This document shows positions 50,268 through 60,347 of a DNA stretch of 64,000 nt, in pieces. Origin of the DNA: Schaalia sp. Marseille-Q2122 (GTDB lineage: Bacteria > Actinomycetota > Actinomycetes > Actinomycetales > Actinomycetaceae); contig NZ_CAHJXR010000004.1 of assembly GCF_903645355.1 (NCBI RefSeq), forward strand, positions 365,970 to 429,969, given 5' to 3'. Below the pieces are notes generated by a model. It was given only the letters and a program-made list of their open reading frames with translations, was not told where the DNA came from and did not search any database. The position numbers and the translations under genes were made by a program. Position 1 is the stretch's first letter. Each line of letters opens with the position of its first letter.

Positions 50268-52954
50268 TGGCGTCCGATCTCCTCAACAAGAGCGGAGACC
50301 GCCTGATCGCCGGCGCTTGCGTCGGTGCCTCCACCCTGGGCGATATCGTCGCGACCACCGCCGCCGCCACCGAGGATCTTCGAGGCAATGCGCACGAGGG
50401 CACCTGCCTTGAAGGAATCCGAGCGGGCGGCCTCGTTGGTGGCAACCACCAGCGAGGGCTTGCCGCCAACCAGACCGATGAGCGCGACGATGACGGGCTC
50501 AGCATCACCGAGGCGGTCGCGCACGTCAAGGGCGAGGGCACGGATTGCGTCAGCCGAGGGCATGTCGCCCAAGAGCTGCGCGGCCACCAAAGCCTTGCCA
50601 CGGCGAACGGCCTGCTCAGCGATCTGAGCGCCGCGAGCCAGCGCAGCAGCGGTGCGGATCTGGTCGAGTTCGCGTTCGGTTTCCTTCAGCTTGGCCAGCA
50701 GTGACTCAATGCGTCCGGGCAGCTCGTCGGCGCGGCCACCGACCATGGTGGTCAGTTGGGAGACGAGGGCGTGCTCCTTGGCCTGGAAGCTGTACGCGCC
50801 ATCGCCCACGAGGGCGTCAATACGGCGCACACCCGAACCAATCGAGCCTTCGCCCAGCAGGGCAACGCGGCCGATATTGCCTGTTGCGGGGACGTGGGTG
50901 CCAGCACACAATTCCTTCGACCAGTCTCCGCCGATGGAGACCACGCGCACCTCAGAGCCGTACTTCTCACCGAAGAGGGCCATTGCCCCGGCGGCACGAG
51001 CCTCGTCAATGCTCATGATCTCGGTCGTAATGGGCAGGTCTTCAGCCAGGCGGTCGTTCACGCGGTATTCGATTTCACCGATCTGGTCGCCGCTGAGGGC
51101 GGAGCTGTGGCGGAAATCGAAGCGCATACGCGAGGGCGAGTTCTCTGAGCCGGCCTGGGTGGCCTGCTCGGAAACGATCTCATGCAGGGCCTTGTGGACC
51201 ATGTGGGTAGCGGTATGGGCACGAGCAATGGCAAGGCGGCGGGCGGAATCAATCTCAGCCCAGGCCTTCTCGCCGACCGTCACTGTGCCTTCGGTGAGGC
51301 TTGCGCGGTGTACGGCCATGCCCTTAATGGGGGCTTGAACGTCGTGGACCTCAATGACAGCCCCATCAGCGGTGCGGATGACGCCGTGGTCGGCCAGCTG
51401 GCCGCCCATCTCAGCGTAGAAGGGGGTGCGGTTGAGGATGACTTCGATCTCTGCCGGAGCTGTGGCGGCGGGGGCCGCAACACCGTCAACGAGCAGGGCC
51501 TCGACGATGGCCTCGCACGCTTCGTCGGTGTAGCCCACGAAGTCTGAGCCGCCACCCATCTGCTTTTCGATGTCCCGGAAGACGCGAACGTCGGTGTGTC
51601 CGGTCTTCTTCGCGCGAGCGTCGGCGCGGGCGCGTTCCTTCTGCTCATTCATCAGGGCACGGAAGCCAGCCTCGTCAACCTCAACGCCCTGTTCGGCAGC
51701 CATTTCCAGGGTGAGGTCAATGGGGAAGCCGTAGGTGTCGTGCAGGGTGAAGGCTGATTCGCCTGACAGCAGTGCGGGGCCGCCCTCGTTCTTGGAGGAC
51801 TTCACGGCCTTCACGGCCGCATCGAGGATGGTGGTGCCAGAGGCGAGGGTGCGGCGGAAGGCATCTTCCTCAGCGTAGGCAACGTCTGCGATGGTGTCCC
51901 AGTTGTCGATGAGCTCGGGGTAGGTCGGAGCCATCGCGTCGCGGGAGACAGGGAAGAGGGTGGGCAGTGCGGCGGCATCCATACCCAGCAGGCGCATGGA
52001 GCGGATGGCGCGGCGGACCAGGCGGCGCAGCACGTAGCCGCGACCGTCATTTCCGGGGCGCACGCCATCAGAGATGAGCATCATCGAGGAGCGGATGTGG
52101 TCGGCGACCACACGCATGCGAATGTCGGATTCAGGATCGTCCTGGTACTTACGGCCGGTCATTTCCTCAACGGCGGCGATCACCGGGTACACCTGGTCGA
52201 TCTCGTACATATTGGGCTTGTCCTGCAGGACGCAGGCCAGGCGCTCCAGGCCAGCACCGGTGTCGATGGCCTTCTTGTCGAGTTCACCGAGCAGCGGGTA
52301 GTCCTTACCCTGACCTTCGCCGCGCATGTACTGGTCGAAGACGAGGTTCCACAGTTCAAGGTAGCGGTCGCCGCCGGGGTCGACTGTGCCGCCAACGGCC
52401 TCGGGGCCGTAGGCGGGGCCGCGGTCGTAGTGCCATTCGGCGCAGGGGCCGGCGGGGCCGGGCTGGCCGGGGTCCCAGAAGTTCTCTTCACGAGGAAGGC
52501 GAACGATGTGTGCAGGATCGAGGCCGATCTTGCGGGTGAGGATGTCGTAGGACTCAGCGTCCTCATCCCACAGGGTCACCCACATGCGGTCACCGTCAAG
52601 ACCGTAGAAGCCCTCTTCCTGGGAGCCGGTGAGCAATTCCCATGCGAAGTCGATGGCGCCTTCCTTGAAGTAGTCTCCGAAGGAGAAGTTGCCATTCATC
52701 TGGAAGAAGGTGCCGTGGCGGGTGGTGCGGCCGACATTGTCAATGTCGTTGGTGCGGATGCAGCGCTGCACGGAGGCTGCGCGGGGCCACGGTGCTGGCT
52801 CAACACCGGTGATGTAGGGGATGAAGGGGACCATGCCCGCGATGGTGAAAAGGATCGACGGGTCGGGGGAGATCAGCGGAACGGAGGGGCGGATCTCGTG
52901 GTCCTTGGAAGCAAAGTAGTCAAGCCAGCGAGTACGAATCTCAGAGGTGCGCAT
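50264..52954 (-). CDS. alaS: alanyl-tRNA synthetase
   Basis: An 896-residue enzyme charging tRNA-Ala. The catalytic core occupies the first half (RTRWLDYFASKDH, FFQMNGNFSFGDYFKEGA in overlapping parts). The editing domain shows HTATHMVHKALH and the zinc Cys/His of ELCAGTHV, and the C-terminal DHHA1 region ends with GGGGGGRDDIAQGGG. The ATG has GAGGA close upstream and a TAAGAT box 8 nt before it. First gene of the ruvX-mltG-aroE run. Confidence 0.98.
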   Translation of the reverse strand: MRTSEIRTRWLDYFASKDHEIRPSVPLISPDPSILFTIAGMVPFIPYITGVEPAPWPRAASVQRCIRTNDIDNVGRTTRHGTFFQMNGNFSFGDYFKEGAIDFAWELLTGSQEEGFYGLDGDRMWVTLWDEDAESYDILTRKIGLDPAHIVRLPREENFWDPGQPGPAGPCAEWHYDRGPAYGPEAVGGTVDPGGDRYLELWNLVFDQYMRGEGQGKDYPLLGELDKKAIDTGAGLERLACVLQDKPNMYEIDQVYPVIAAVEEMTGRKYQDDPESDIRMRVVADHIRSSMMLISDGVRPGNDGRGYVLRRLVRRAIRSMRLLGMDAAALPTLFPVSRDAMAPTYPELIDNWDTIADVAYAEEDAFRRTLASGTTILDAAVKAVKSSKNEGGPALLSGESAFTLHDTYGFPIDLTLEMAAEQGVEVDEAGFRALMNEQKERARADARAKKTGHTDVRVFRDIEKQMGGGSDFVGYTDEACEAIVEALLVDGVAAPAATAPAEIEVILNRTPFYAEMGGQLADHGVIRTADGAVIEVHDVQAPIKGMAVHRASLTEGTVTVGEKAWAEIDSARRLAIARAHTATHMVHKALHEIVSEQATQAGSENSPSRMRFDFRHSSALSGDQIGEIEYRVNDRLAEDLPITTEIMSIDEARAAGAMALFGEKYGSEVRVVSIGGDWSKELCAGTHVPATGNIGRVALLGEGSIGSGVRRIDALVGDGAYSFQAKEHALVSQLTTMVGGRADELPGRIESLLAKLKETERELDQIRTAAALARGAQIAEQAVRRGKALVAAQLLGDMPSADAIRALALDVRDRLGDAEPVIVALIGLVGGKPSLVVATNEAARSDSFKAGALVRIASKILGGGGGGRDDIAQGGGTDASAGDQAVSALVEEIGRQ

Positions 52955-52962
52955 GAGTCCTC

Positions 52963-52968
52963 ATCTTA
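52963..52968 (-). promoter_or_regulatory. possible -10 box of alaS
   Basis: TAAGAT 8 nt before the ATG at 52954, with GAGGA in between; either leaderless or with a very short leader. Confidence 0.35.
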
Positions 52969-53010
52969 TACGGCACGGGTGGGTTCAGGAATTTTCGCCT
53001 GTGGGAATGG

Positions 53011-53048
53011 ACGGACCCCGCGAGCACGTGGATGCTCCCGGGGTCCGT
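53011..53048 (-). terminator. terminator after rpsD
   Basis: Inverted repeat with 10-bp outer stem (ACGGACCCCG), one mismatch, 5-bp inner stem and 6-nt loop, 14 bp past the rpsD stop. Confidence 0.72.
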
Positions 53049-53061
53049 CAATATCGCTATA

Positions 53062-53685
53062 TCAGCGAGAGTAGTGTTCGACGACCATCTGGACGTCACA
53101 GGTCACGGGGACCTCAGCGCGCTTGGGGCGACGCACCAGGGTGGCCTTGAGGCGCTCAAGTTCGACGGACAGGTAGTCCGGAACGGCGGGCAGTACGTCA
53201 CGGTGCACGCCAGCGGCAGCGATCTCGAAGGGAACGGTGGTCTGTGACTTGGGCTTGACCTGGATGGTCTGGCCGGGCTTGACGCGGAAGGAGGGGCGGT
53301 CAACGATCTTGCCGTCAACCATGATGTGACGGTGAACGACGACCTGACGTGCCTGCTGGATGGTGCGGGCGAAGCCTGCACGCAGAACCAGGGCGTCGAG
53401 GCGCATTTCGAGGAGCTCAACGAGGTTCTCACCGGTCAGGCCGGCGGTGCGACGTGCCTCTTCGAAGGCGTGACGCATCTGAGCCTCGCGGATGCCGTAC
53501 TGAGCGCGCAGACGCTGCTTTTCCTTCAGACGAACGGCGTAGTCGGATTCCTGGCGGCGGCGGGAACGGCCGTGCTCGCCGGGGCCGTAGGGGCGCTTCT
53601 CGAAGTAGCGCACTGCCTTGGGGGTGAGTGCAAGACCCAGGGCGCGTGATTCGCGCACCTGCTTGCGGGAGCGGTTGCCTGCCAT
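53062..53685 (-). CDS. rpsD: 30S ribosomal protein S4
   Basis: A 207-residue primary 16S rRNA-binding protein. It has the N-terminal KAVRYFEKRPYGPGEHG, the S4 RNA-binding fold (LRLDALVLRAGFARTIQQARQ-type segment, VVHRHIMVDGKIVDRPS) and lacks the zinc-binding cysteine cluster seen in some S4 proteins. AGGAAAGGG precedes the ATG. It stands alone, away from the alpha operon, as is usual in this group. Confidence 0.97.
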   Translation of the reverse strand: MAGNRSRKQVRESRALGLALTPKAVRYFEKRPYGPGEHGRSRRRQESDYAVRLKEKQRLRAQYGIREAQMRHAFEEARRTAGLTGENLVELLEMRLDALVLRAGFARTIQQARQVVVHRHIMVDGKIVDRPSFRVKPGQTIQVKPKSQTTVPFEIAAAGVHRDVLPAVPDYLSVELERLKATLVRRPKRAEVPVTCDVQMVVEHYSR

Positions 53686-53800
53686 AGTGGTGGCCCTTTC
53701 CTGTTTCTTCTGTCATGCCAGCACCCTTGTGGTACCGGCACGGGGTCAACTCCAATCCGCGTCCTGCTGGGCAGGTGTGGATGTCGGCTAAGACCCCAGG

Positions 53801-53824
53801 GGGTGTTGCCGTAAAAGGCAACCC
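53801..53824 (-). terminator. possible terminator after rarA
   Basis: GTTGCC/GGCAAC stem extended by GGG/CCC with a GTAAAA loop, 8 bp past the rarA stop; no T-run. Confidence 0.45.
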
Positions 53825-53831
53825 TGCAATG

Positions 53832-55175
53832 TTAGCGCATGTTGAGCAGTTCCTTAATCACTGCCAGACGCTTCGTGATCATCGCCTCATTCCCGTTCTG
53901 TGTGGGCGTGTAGTACTCCACGCCTTCCAGGTCGTCGGGCAGGTACTGCTGGGCGGCCACGGAATGGGGCGCGTCGTGAGCGTACTGGTAGTCCTGGCCG
54001 TGTCCGAGTTTCTTTGCTCCCGCGTAGTGGGCGTCGCGCAGGTGGCGTGGCACGGGACCACCTTTTCCTGCTCGCAGGTCAGCTAGAGCTCTGTCGATGG
54101 CGAGGTAAGCGGCGTTGGACTTGGGCGCGGTGGCGACGGCAACGACCGCTTCCGCCAGGAGGATACGCGCCTCTGGCATGCCGATCATGGCCACGGCTTG
54201 AGCGGCTGCGACGGTGATACCCAGAATGTCGGGGGCTGCCATGCCAACGTCTTCAGCGGCACAGATCATGATGCGCCGGGCAATGAAGCGAGGATCCTCC
54301 CCCGCTTCGATCATCCGTGCGAGGTAGTGGATGGCAGCGTCGACATCGGAGCCTCGCATGGATTTGATGAAGGCTGAGGTGACGTCGTAGTGCTGGTCTT
54401 GATCCCAGCGAATGAGGGCATGGTTGGCGGCCGCTTCAACGTGGGCGACCTCAATACTGGTGCTATCCATCTCCGAGGCTGCTCCGGCCGCCGCTTCAAG
54501 CAGGGTGAGTGCCTTTCGTGCGTCAGAGCCCGCGAGTCGAACGAGGGCGTGGCGGGCGGCGTCGCCGCATTCCCACTTTCCTGCCAGGCCGCGTTCGTCG
54601 GCCAAGGCTCTGTCGAGTAGGGCGAGGACGTCGGATTCCTCAAGGGGTTCGAGTGTCAGCAGTAGCGAGCGTGACAGGAGCGGCGAGATGACGGAAAAGG
54701 AAGGATTCTCAGTCGTTGCTGCCACGAGCGTCACCCAACGGTTTTCCACAGCGGGCAGGAGTGAGTCCTGCTGGGATTTGGAGAAGCGGTGGACCTCATC
54801 GACAAAGAGGATCGTTTCCTCCCCCGTTGACATGAGGTGGCGTTTTGCTGCGGAGACGGCATCGCGGATGTCTTTAACACCGGATGAGACCGCAGAGATT
54901 TCGATAAAGCGACGCCCGGAGGCTTTGGCAACCAGGTAGGCCAGGGTGGTTTTACCCGTTCCCGGCGGGCCCCACAGTATGACTGACGAGGCCGGTGGGC
55001 GTCCCTGTGCTGTGGGGGAAAGGAGGCGGCGTAGAGGGGTGCCCTCTCCGAGAAGGTGGCTTTGGCCGACGACCTCGTCAATCGTGCGGGGGCGCATGCG
55101 CACGGCCAGGGGTGCGGATGCGGAGAACTCGGGGACTCCGGTGGTATCCAGGCTGTGCGTATCGAAAAGGTCCAT
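53832..55175 (-). CDS. rarA: replication-associated recombination protein A (MgsA/WRNIP1 AAA+ ATPase)
   Basis: A 447-residue clamp-loader-like ATPase acting at stalled forks. Walker A is WGPPGTGKTTLA near residue 70, Walker B is TILFVDEVHRFSK, followed by the sensor VAATTENPSFSV, and the C-terminal tetramerisation region has LARMIEAGEDPRFIARR and the YQYAHDAPHSVAAQQYLPD blocks (in short parts). A TAATCT box 6 nt before the ATG suggests a leaderless start. Neighbour of alaS as in mycobacteria. Confidence 0.95.
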   Translation of the reverse strand: MDLFDTHSLDTTGVPEFSASAPLAVRMRPRTIDEVVGQSHLLGEGTPLRRLLSPTAQGRPPASSVILWGPPGTGKTTLAYLVAKASGRRFIEISAVSSGVKDIRDAVSAAKRHLMSTGEETILFVDEVHRFSKSQQDSLLPAVENRWVTLVAATTENPSFSVISPLLSRSLLLTLEPLEESDVLALLDRALADERGLAGKWECGDAARHALVRLAGSDARKALTLLEAAAGAASEMDSTSIEVAHVEAAANHALIRWDQDQHYDVTSAFIKSMRGSDVDAAIHYLARMIEAGEDPRFIARRIMICAAEDVGMAAPDILGITVAAAQAVAMIGMPEARILLAEAVVAVATAPKSNAAYLAIDRALADLRAGKGGPVPRHLRDAHYAGAKKLGHGQDYQYAHDAPHSVAAQQYLPDDLEGVEYYTPTQNGNEAMITKRLAVIKELLNMR

Positions 55176-55181
55176 GGTCCT

Positions 55182-55187
55182 AGATTA
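55182..55187 (-). promoter_or_regulatory. -10 box of rarA (leaderless)
   Basis: TAATCT with 6 nt to the ATG at 55175. Confidence 0.45.
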
Positions 55188-55418
55188 GTCGGATTTTCCT
55201 TTTCTGAGTGCTGTCACACATCCTTTCGATTGGCGTCGGTTGTTTGCAGGGGACGGGAGCTGAGAGTCGCAGTTTTTCGGGATTTGTAGCGGATAGTGTG
55301 CTCAAACAGAGCAGGATTACTTGAACTTAAAAGCATGAAGTATTGGCGAAAGTTTCCTATGATGAATAACGCAAACACGGGGACCACAATTCCCCATTAA
55401 ATAGAAGGACACAATCCT

Positions 55419-56021
55419 ATGAGCACTGCACACTCTTCGAGCCTCTACAGCCGCTCCCTCCACTTCCTCAGCAACCTGGACCGTATCGGCATGACCATGC
55501 TCCGTATCGGCGCCATCGTTGTCCTGGGATGGATCGGCGTCCTCAAGGTCGCCCCCTACGAATGCCGCGGCATCGTCCCCTTCATGGCAAACTCCCCCTT
55601 CTTCCGCTGGATGTTGTCCGACCCTGCCAACTACGCCGCCAACAAGATGCCGGAAGGCGCTGTCGACCCCGCAAAGGAAGCCTGGCATGTCGCCAACGGC
55701 ACCTACCCTGCCGCCTACTTCGTTGGCATCACCATCGTCCTCATCGCCGTCCTTCTTGCCGCACACTGGTTCTCCCCCACCGTCGGCGCTGTTGGCGGCG
55801 TGCTGCTGTTCGGCATGTCCCTGGTGACCCTGTCCTTCCTCATCACCACCCCCGAGGTGTGGGTGCCTGACCTGGGCGACCAGCACCACGGCTTCCCATA
55901 CCTGGCTGTCCCCGGCCGCCTCGTCATTAAGGACGCCATCATGCTCGGTGCCTCCATCGTTCTGGCTTCCGAGTCCGCGAAGAAGGCTCTGGCGAAGATG
56001 GAAGCTCGTCGCGCAGCCTGA
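55419..56021 (+). CDS. DUF417 family membrane protein (RclC/YkgB-like)
   Basis: A 200-residue protein with four membrane segments. It shows the family pattern LRIGAIVVLGWIGVLKVAPYE, GIVPFMANSPFFRW and PYLAVPGRLVIKDAIML. The Escherichia coli member RclC belongs to the reactive-chlorine resistance operon, but its activity is unknown. GAAGGA lies before the ATG and a perfect terminator follows, so it is a single-gene unit. Confidence 0.85.
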   Translation: MSTAHSSSLYSRSLHFLSNLDRIGMTMLRIGAIVVLGWIGVLKVAPYECRGIVPFMANSPFFRWMLSDPANYAANKMPEGAVDPAKEAWHVANGTYPAAYFVGITIVLIAVLLAAHWFSPTVGAVGGVLLFGMSLVTLSFLITTPEVWVPDLGDQHHGFPYLAVPGRLVIKDAIMLGASIVLASESAKKALAKMEARRAA

Positions 56022-56053
56022 GTACTGTCCAGTACAGACAAGGTCTGTAGTGA

Positions 56054-56094
56054 AAAGGCGGCTGCACATCCTTGTGGTGTGCAGCCGCCTTTTC
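56054..56094. terminator. intrinsic terminator between the DUF417 gene and the MFS gene
   Basis: 16-bp stem with a 9-nt loop, flanked by AAAA and TTTT so that it can act on both convergent transcripts. Confidence 0.9.
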
Positions 56095-56121
56095 TGTTGT
56101 GTGCTATCTGGCGCTATCGGC

Positions 56122-57474
56122 TTACTCTACGGGGGCTGTCGAGGCCGCCGCATGTGCTGTTTTCGCTTCGATGCGTCGGTTGATTGCGAGTAGGGTGAAT
56201 GCGCACAGAGCACCCACCACGGCCACAGCAAGAGTGATGAGGAAGATCTGCTGGTAGCCGACGTAGGCATTGTCCTTGTGGCGTTCGACGATGCCTGCCG
56301 TCATGGGGTTGCCCCAGAAGATCGAAGCATAGACCAGGAAAGATCCGACAGCCATTGCGGAGCCATTGATCTCTTCAGGAAGGTGGAGTTCTGCGATGGG
56401 GGCGAGGATCACCGCCTTCCCCATGAAGATGCCAGCGGCCATGATCATGAGCAGAATCATTGCCGGCCACATCATGCTGGGATCGTGAGGCAGTAGGTAG
56501 ACCATGCCGGCACCCACGGCTGTCAGGGTCAGCGCAACGCCCATCATCATGGTGGATGACTTGAACACGTAGTCGGCGATGAGGCCGGAGACGAGGCCTG
56601 CGACAATGCCGATGAAGCCGGTATTGAAGATGCCAAAAGCACCGGCTGCAGCGTCGGAGGCGTTGTAGACCAGCTTGACGTAGGGGGCCGAGGAATAGAT
56701 GAGGTTAACGTAGGTCCAGTACAGGGCCAGACCAGCCAGGCCGGCGAGCCACAAACGTGGTTGAAGCAGAACGTGAACGAGGCCCTTGAGGGCGGCCACG
56801 TTGGTCGAGCCGGACTTTTCGTCGTGCGCAATAGCGTTCTTGGGAACGAAGCGCAGGATCGCAAAGATCAGTGGGATCAGCAGCAGTGCGTAGCCAACGC
56901 CGAAGCCCCTCATCACCGCAACCGAGTGTTCGGGGTAGACGAAGAGGACACCGACCACGACGAGGTTCATGAGGAACTCAAGCCCGCGGCGCAGGGTTTC
57001 GAGCAGGCCCATAGCCAGGCCGCGGCCTTTACCCTGATCGCCTTGGGCCATGAAAGCCACGCCGTTCACGACTGCGGGCCAACCGATGGCATCCCAGATC
57101 GCCCAGGATATTGCGATCCACACCATGACGTTGAAAGAGAGGCTGGGGACAAGGAAGAGGATCAGGAAGGTCGCCAGACGCCAGGAACACCATGCCACGA
57201 GGATGGAGCGAATAGTGAAGCGGTTGTTCACCCAGCCGCCAGGCACATAGAAGAACATCGCAATGCCAATCCACCCCATGAGGATGCCGAATTGATCGAC
57301 ACCGATGCCCAGCGCTTCGGTCAGTGGCAAAAGCAGGGATCCTTTAAAGGCCTCAAATGAGACGTAGGTCAGCTGGCCTGCGAGCACGACAGAGAGGAAA
57401 CCTCCGATTCGACCTCGCTGAAGGAAGATTGGCATTCGTGAGCGGGGCTCAACGGCTGCTTCAACTGCACTCAT
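56122..57474 (-). CDS. MFS transporter
   Basis: A 450-residue, roughly twelve-helix major facilitator. It starts at ATG 57474 behind AAAGGAG. The location 60 bp upstream of a glycerophosphodiester phosphodiesterase gene suggests import of glycerophosphodiesters or a related phosphorylated compound, but the sequence alone does not show the substrate. Motif-A-like residues in the 2-3 loop are weak. Confidence 0.85.
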   Translation of the reverse strand: MSAVEAAVEPRSRMPIFLQRGRIGGFLSVVLAGQLTYVSFEAFKGSLLLPLTEALGIGVDQFGILMGWIGIAMFFYVPGGWVNNRFTIRSILVAWCSWRLATFLILFLVPSLSFNVMVWIAISWAIWDAIGWPAVVNGVAFMAQGDQGKGRGLAMGLLETLRRGLEFLMNLVVVGVLFVYPEHSVAVMRGFGVGYALLLIPLIFAILRFVPKNAIAHDEKSGSTNVAALKGLVHVLLQPRLWLAGLAGLALYWTYVNLIYSSAPYVKLVYNASDAAAGAFGIFNTGFIGIVAGLVSGLIADYVFKSSTMMMGVALTLTAVGAGMVYLLPHDPSMMWPAMILLMIMAAGIFMGKAVILAPIAELHLPEEINGSAMAVGSFLVYASIFWGNPMTAGIVERHKDNAYVGYQQIFLITLAVAVVGALCAFTLLAINRRIEAKTAHAAASTAPVE

Positions 57475-57540
57475 GGTGTATCTCCTTTGATTCCAGTGTG
57501 TGAGCACAATGTGGGTAGAAAAGTCGAGAAGGAGGTGAGT

Positions 57541-58277
57541 TCAAGGGCGCAGGAGCTGGTGGGCGACGTCCGTGAAGATTCCTGTCACGCCCCAGTTGAA
57601 GAGCTCATTGGCTCGGGCGGCAGAATTCACGGTCCATACATTCACGCCATATCCAGCCTGGCGGAATGCCTGTACCTTCTCGCGCGTTAATCCTGCGTCT
57701 TCGGGGTGGATGTAGTCAGCGCCGACTAGCTCAAGCACTGATTTCCAGTCGTCGTAGAGGGCGCAGGTCTCGTAGAGGCAGGCGACAGGAATATGCGGCG
57801 CGCGTTGTTTGAAGTGCGACAGGAGCACATGGTTAAAACAGGAGACGATGACCTGGCACTCGGGTTTAAGTCGGTCGAGTTCGGCGATGACGTTGTCAAT
57901 GAGCCGGAGGGTCATTTCGGCGCCGGCCTCGTTGGATTTGATTTCGATATTGGCGTTGAGGCCGGTTTCGTTCATGTAGTCGATGAGCTGGCGCAGCGTG
58001 GGCAGTGGCTCTCCTGCGTATTCACTACCAAACCAACTGCCTGCATCGATTTGGGGAGATCTGCAGCGGTCAGCCCGTAGTAGGAGCCGGTGAGGTTGGT
58101 GGTCCGATCGAGGGTGGTGTCGTGGCAGACAATTACGGTGCCGTCACCGAGGATATCGACATCGGTTTCGATCCATTGAACACCATGTTCAACTGCGAGT
58201 TTGAAGGCTGACATTGTGTTTTCGGGTGCAATGGTATTGAGACCGCGATGAGCGAAAACAATGCGTTGATCCAACAT
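57541..58277 (-). pseudogene. glycerophosphodiester phosphodiesterase, broken by a one-base frameshift
   Basis: The N-terminal part, from ATG 58277 (preceded by AAAGG), has the GDPD core FAHRGLNTIAPENTMSAF, WIETDVDILGDGTVIVCHD and LDRTTNLTG. The C-terminal part, in the next frame from about 58050, has NANIEIKSNE, VIVSCFNH and VNVWTVNSA. Adding one A in the CCCCAAATCG run at 58047-58056 (minus strand) restores LPKIDAGSWFGSEYAGEPL, the conserved substrate region. The enzyme would release glycerol-3-phosphate from glycerophosphodiesters. It is either a true inactivating deletion or a sequencing error. Confidence 0.85.
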
Positions 58278-58456
58278 TGGGTGCCTTTCAGTGCACACAT
58301 CCTTGTGTTTGTACGCCCTGAACTTTACCTTTGTCAGAACTCAGGCATCATCGGATTGAAGGAATCGGAGACAGAATTGGGAGAAATTGCACTTGACCTG
58401 AGAGGATGAGAGAGTTTTCCCAGATCGAGGCCCTTTCTTTTGAGTTGGCAGCAGGA

Positions 58457-59362
58457 CTACGAGCGCAGGGATGCGTCCTCGTGTTCCGGGCAGCTTACTG
58501 TACCGCAGGCCTCACAGCAGAGCAGGCGCTTGCGGCACGCCAGATCCGTGCAATTGGCCAGGCGGTTGGTGGGCTGACCGCAGGAGTCGCAGGTGGAAAG
58601 CACTGCTGCGCCGGGTGCAAAGTCCATGACCTCACGGCCATCAAAGACCGCTAGGGAGCCTTCCCACAGGCCGTCATTGCCGAAAGCCTCGCCGTAACGG
58701 ACGATCCCGCCATCCATCTGGTAGACCTCGGTGAAGCCACGCTTTTTCATCATGGCGGAGAGCAGTTCGCAACGGATGCCGCCTGTGCAGTAGGTAACGA
58801 CGGGCTTGTCTTTAATGTCGTCGTATTTGCCGGATTCGATTTCGGCAATGAAGTCATGGCTAGTGCGCACATCAGGAATGATCGCTCCCTTGAAGCGGCC
58901 AATGCGCGCTTCCCACGCGTTACGGCCGTCAAAGAAGACCACCTCATCGCCACGCTCGTCGACAAGCTCGTGAAGCTCGTGGGGTTTAAGGTGTGTGCCG
59001 CCACCGATCACGCCATTGACACCAACCTCAACATCGTCAGGGGCGCCGAAGGAGACGACCTCGTCACGGACTTTCACGGAAAGGCGCGGGAAATCCGCGC
59101 TCATGCCATCAGCATCCAAGCCCGTTCCCTCACTCCATTTAAAGTCGATATCGCGGAAGGCCGGATATTCGCGAGTCTTGCGGCGGTAGATCTTCATCGC
59201 TTCAAGCTCGCCACCCACAGTGCCGTTAAAACCATGCGGCGAGATGAGGATGCGGCCGCGCAAGCCCAAACCCTCGCACAGATCGCGCTGCCACAGGCGC
59301 AGTGCTTCCGGGTCAGGAATGGGGGCGAATGCGTAGTAGAGCAAAATCTTTGAAACGGCCAC
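58457..59362 (-). CDS. trhO: tRNA uridine(34) hydroxylase TrhO (rhodanese-related)
   Basis: A 301-residue member of the YceA/TrhO family, which makes 5-hydroxyuridine at tRNA position 34 with prephenate-linked or O2-dependent chemistry. The N-terminal [12 protein letters not shown] domain, the rhodanese core [13 protein letters not shown] and the catalytic loop YCTGGIRCE are seen, followed by a cysteine-rich C-terminus ([25 protein letters not shown]) that may bind zinc. GTG 59362 is chosen: GGAGGA lies 5 nt upstream and the longer frame adds unrelated residues. Confidence 0.92.
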   Translation of the reverse strand: MAVSKILLYYAFAPIPDPEALRLWQRDLCEGLGLRGRILISPHGFNGTVGGELEAMKIYRRKTREYPAFRDIDFKWSEGTGLDADGMSADFPRLSVKVRDEVVSFGAPDDVEVGVNGVIGGGTHLKPHELHELVDERGDEVVFFDGRNAWEARIGRFKGAIIPDVRTSHDFIAEIESGKYDDIKDKPVVTYCTGGIRCELLSAMMKKRGFTEVYQMDGGIVRYGEAFGNDGLWEGSLAVFDGREVMDFAPGAAVLSTCDSCGQPTNRLANCTDLACRKRLLCCEACGTVSCPEHEDASLRS

Positions 59363-59505
59363 AGGGATCCTCCGCTTGAACGAGTGTGGGGACGATGTGC
59401 TTTTCCAGGGTAACGCACGCGGCGCAGTGGAACTCCACTGCGCCGCGTACACGAGCTGAGGTATTGGCCTCGAATTCGGGGCCAAGTTAGAGGGGGAAGC
59501 CTTTC

Positions 59506-60123
59506 TTATTCGAAGAGGTCGGTGTCGCCCGCTCCCTTACGGACCACCTCGGGGCTGCCTTCGCTGAAGTCCACCACCGTTGTGGGTTCGGCCTTCCCGC
59601 AGGGGCCAACGAGGACGAGGTCGACCTGCTTGCCGATACGTTCGTCGACCTCGAAGCCGTCGGTCAGGGGCTCGTCCTCGCCGGGCATGATGAGGGTGGA
59701 GCAGAGAATGGCCTCCCCCATTGCCTCGACAAGCTTTTGGGTGATGACGTGGTCGGGGATGCGCACGCCTACCGTGTGCTTCTTCTTGTTGAGGGTCATG
59801 CGGGGCACTTCCTTCGTGCCCTTGAGGATGAAGGTATAGGCACCAGGGGTCAGTGCCTTAATGGTGCGAAACTCTGAATTGCCGACGATCACCAGTTCGC
59901 CGAGCTGAGCGAAGGAGTGGCACAGCAGAGAGAAGTTATGTTTGTCGTCGAGCTTGCGGATAGAGCGGATGACGTCCATGCCGTCCTTGTTGCCGAGGGC
60001 GGTAGCAATGGCATAGCCAGAATCCGTGGGCAGGGCGATGGTGCCACCTTGCTTGAGGATGTCGACGGCTCGCGTGATGAAGCGGGGCTGAGGGTTTTCT
60101 GGGTGCATCTCTACGTACGACAT
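59506..60123 (-). CDS. yciO: YciO/YrdC/Sua5 family protein
   Basis: A 205-residue protein close to Escherichia coli Yci[36 protein letters not shown] [21 protein letters not shown] and [18 protein letters not shown]. YciO is a paralogue of the TsaC threonylcarbamoyl-AMP synthase that serves tRNA t6A synthesis; its own role is less certain. ATG 60123 gives the family start. Lies 140 bp after the next gene cluster break, transcribed toward trhO. Confidence 0.9.
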   Translation of the reverse strand: MSYVEMHPENPQPRFITRAVDILKQGGTIALPTDSGYAIATALGNKDGMDVIRSIRKLDDKHNFSLLCHSFAQLGELVIVGNSEFRTIKALTPGAYTFILKGTKEVPRMTLNKKKHTVGVRIPDHVITQKLVEAMGEAILCSTLIMPGEDEPLTDGFEVDERIGKQVDLVLVGPCGKAEPTTVVDFSEGSPEVVRKGAGDTDLFE

Positions 60124-60347
60124 GGCTCTATTGTGCCCCAGGTCACTGAATTGTGCCAGAGCTGAAACACCTCTGTCGCACGCATGTGCGGGCACGAGCA
60201 ACGCGCGGTGCAACGCTGCCACAGGGCGCTATTCCAGCCACGCTTTTCCATGGCATGGACCGCTGTCAAACGAGGCAATCTGGGCCCTATTCGTTCAGCC
60301 CGCGCTATCCACTGATGGCGGTACCCGCGAGGGCGGTTCCTGATCGG

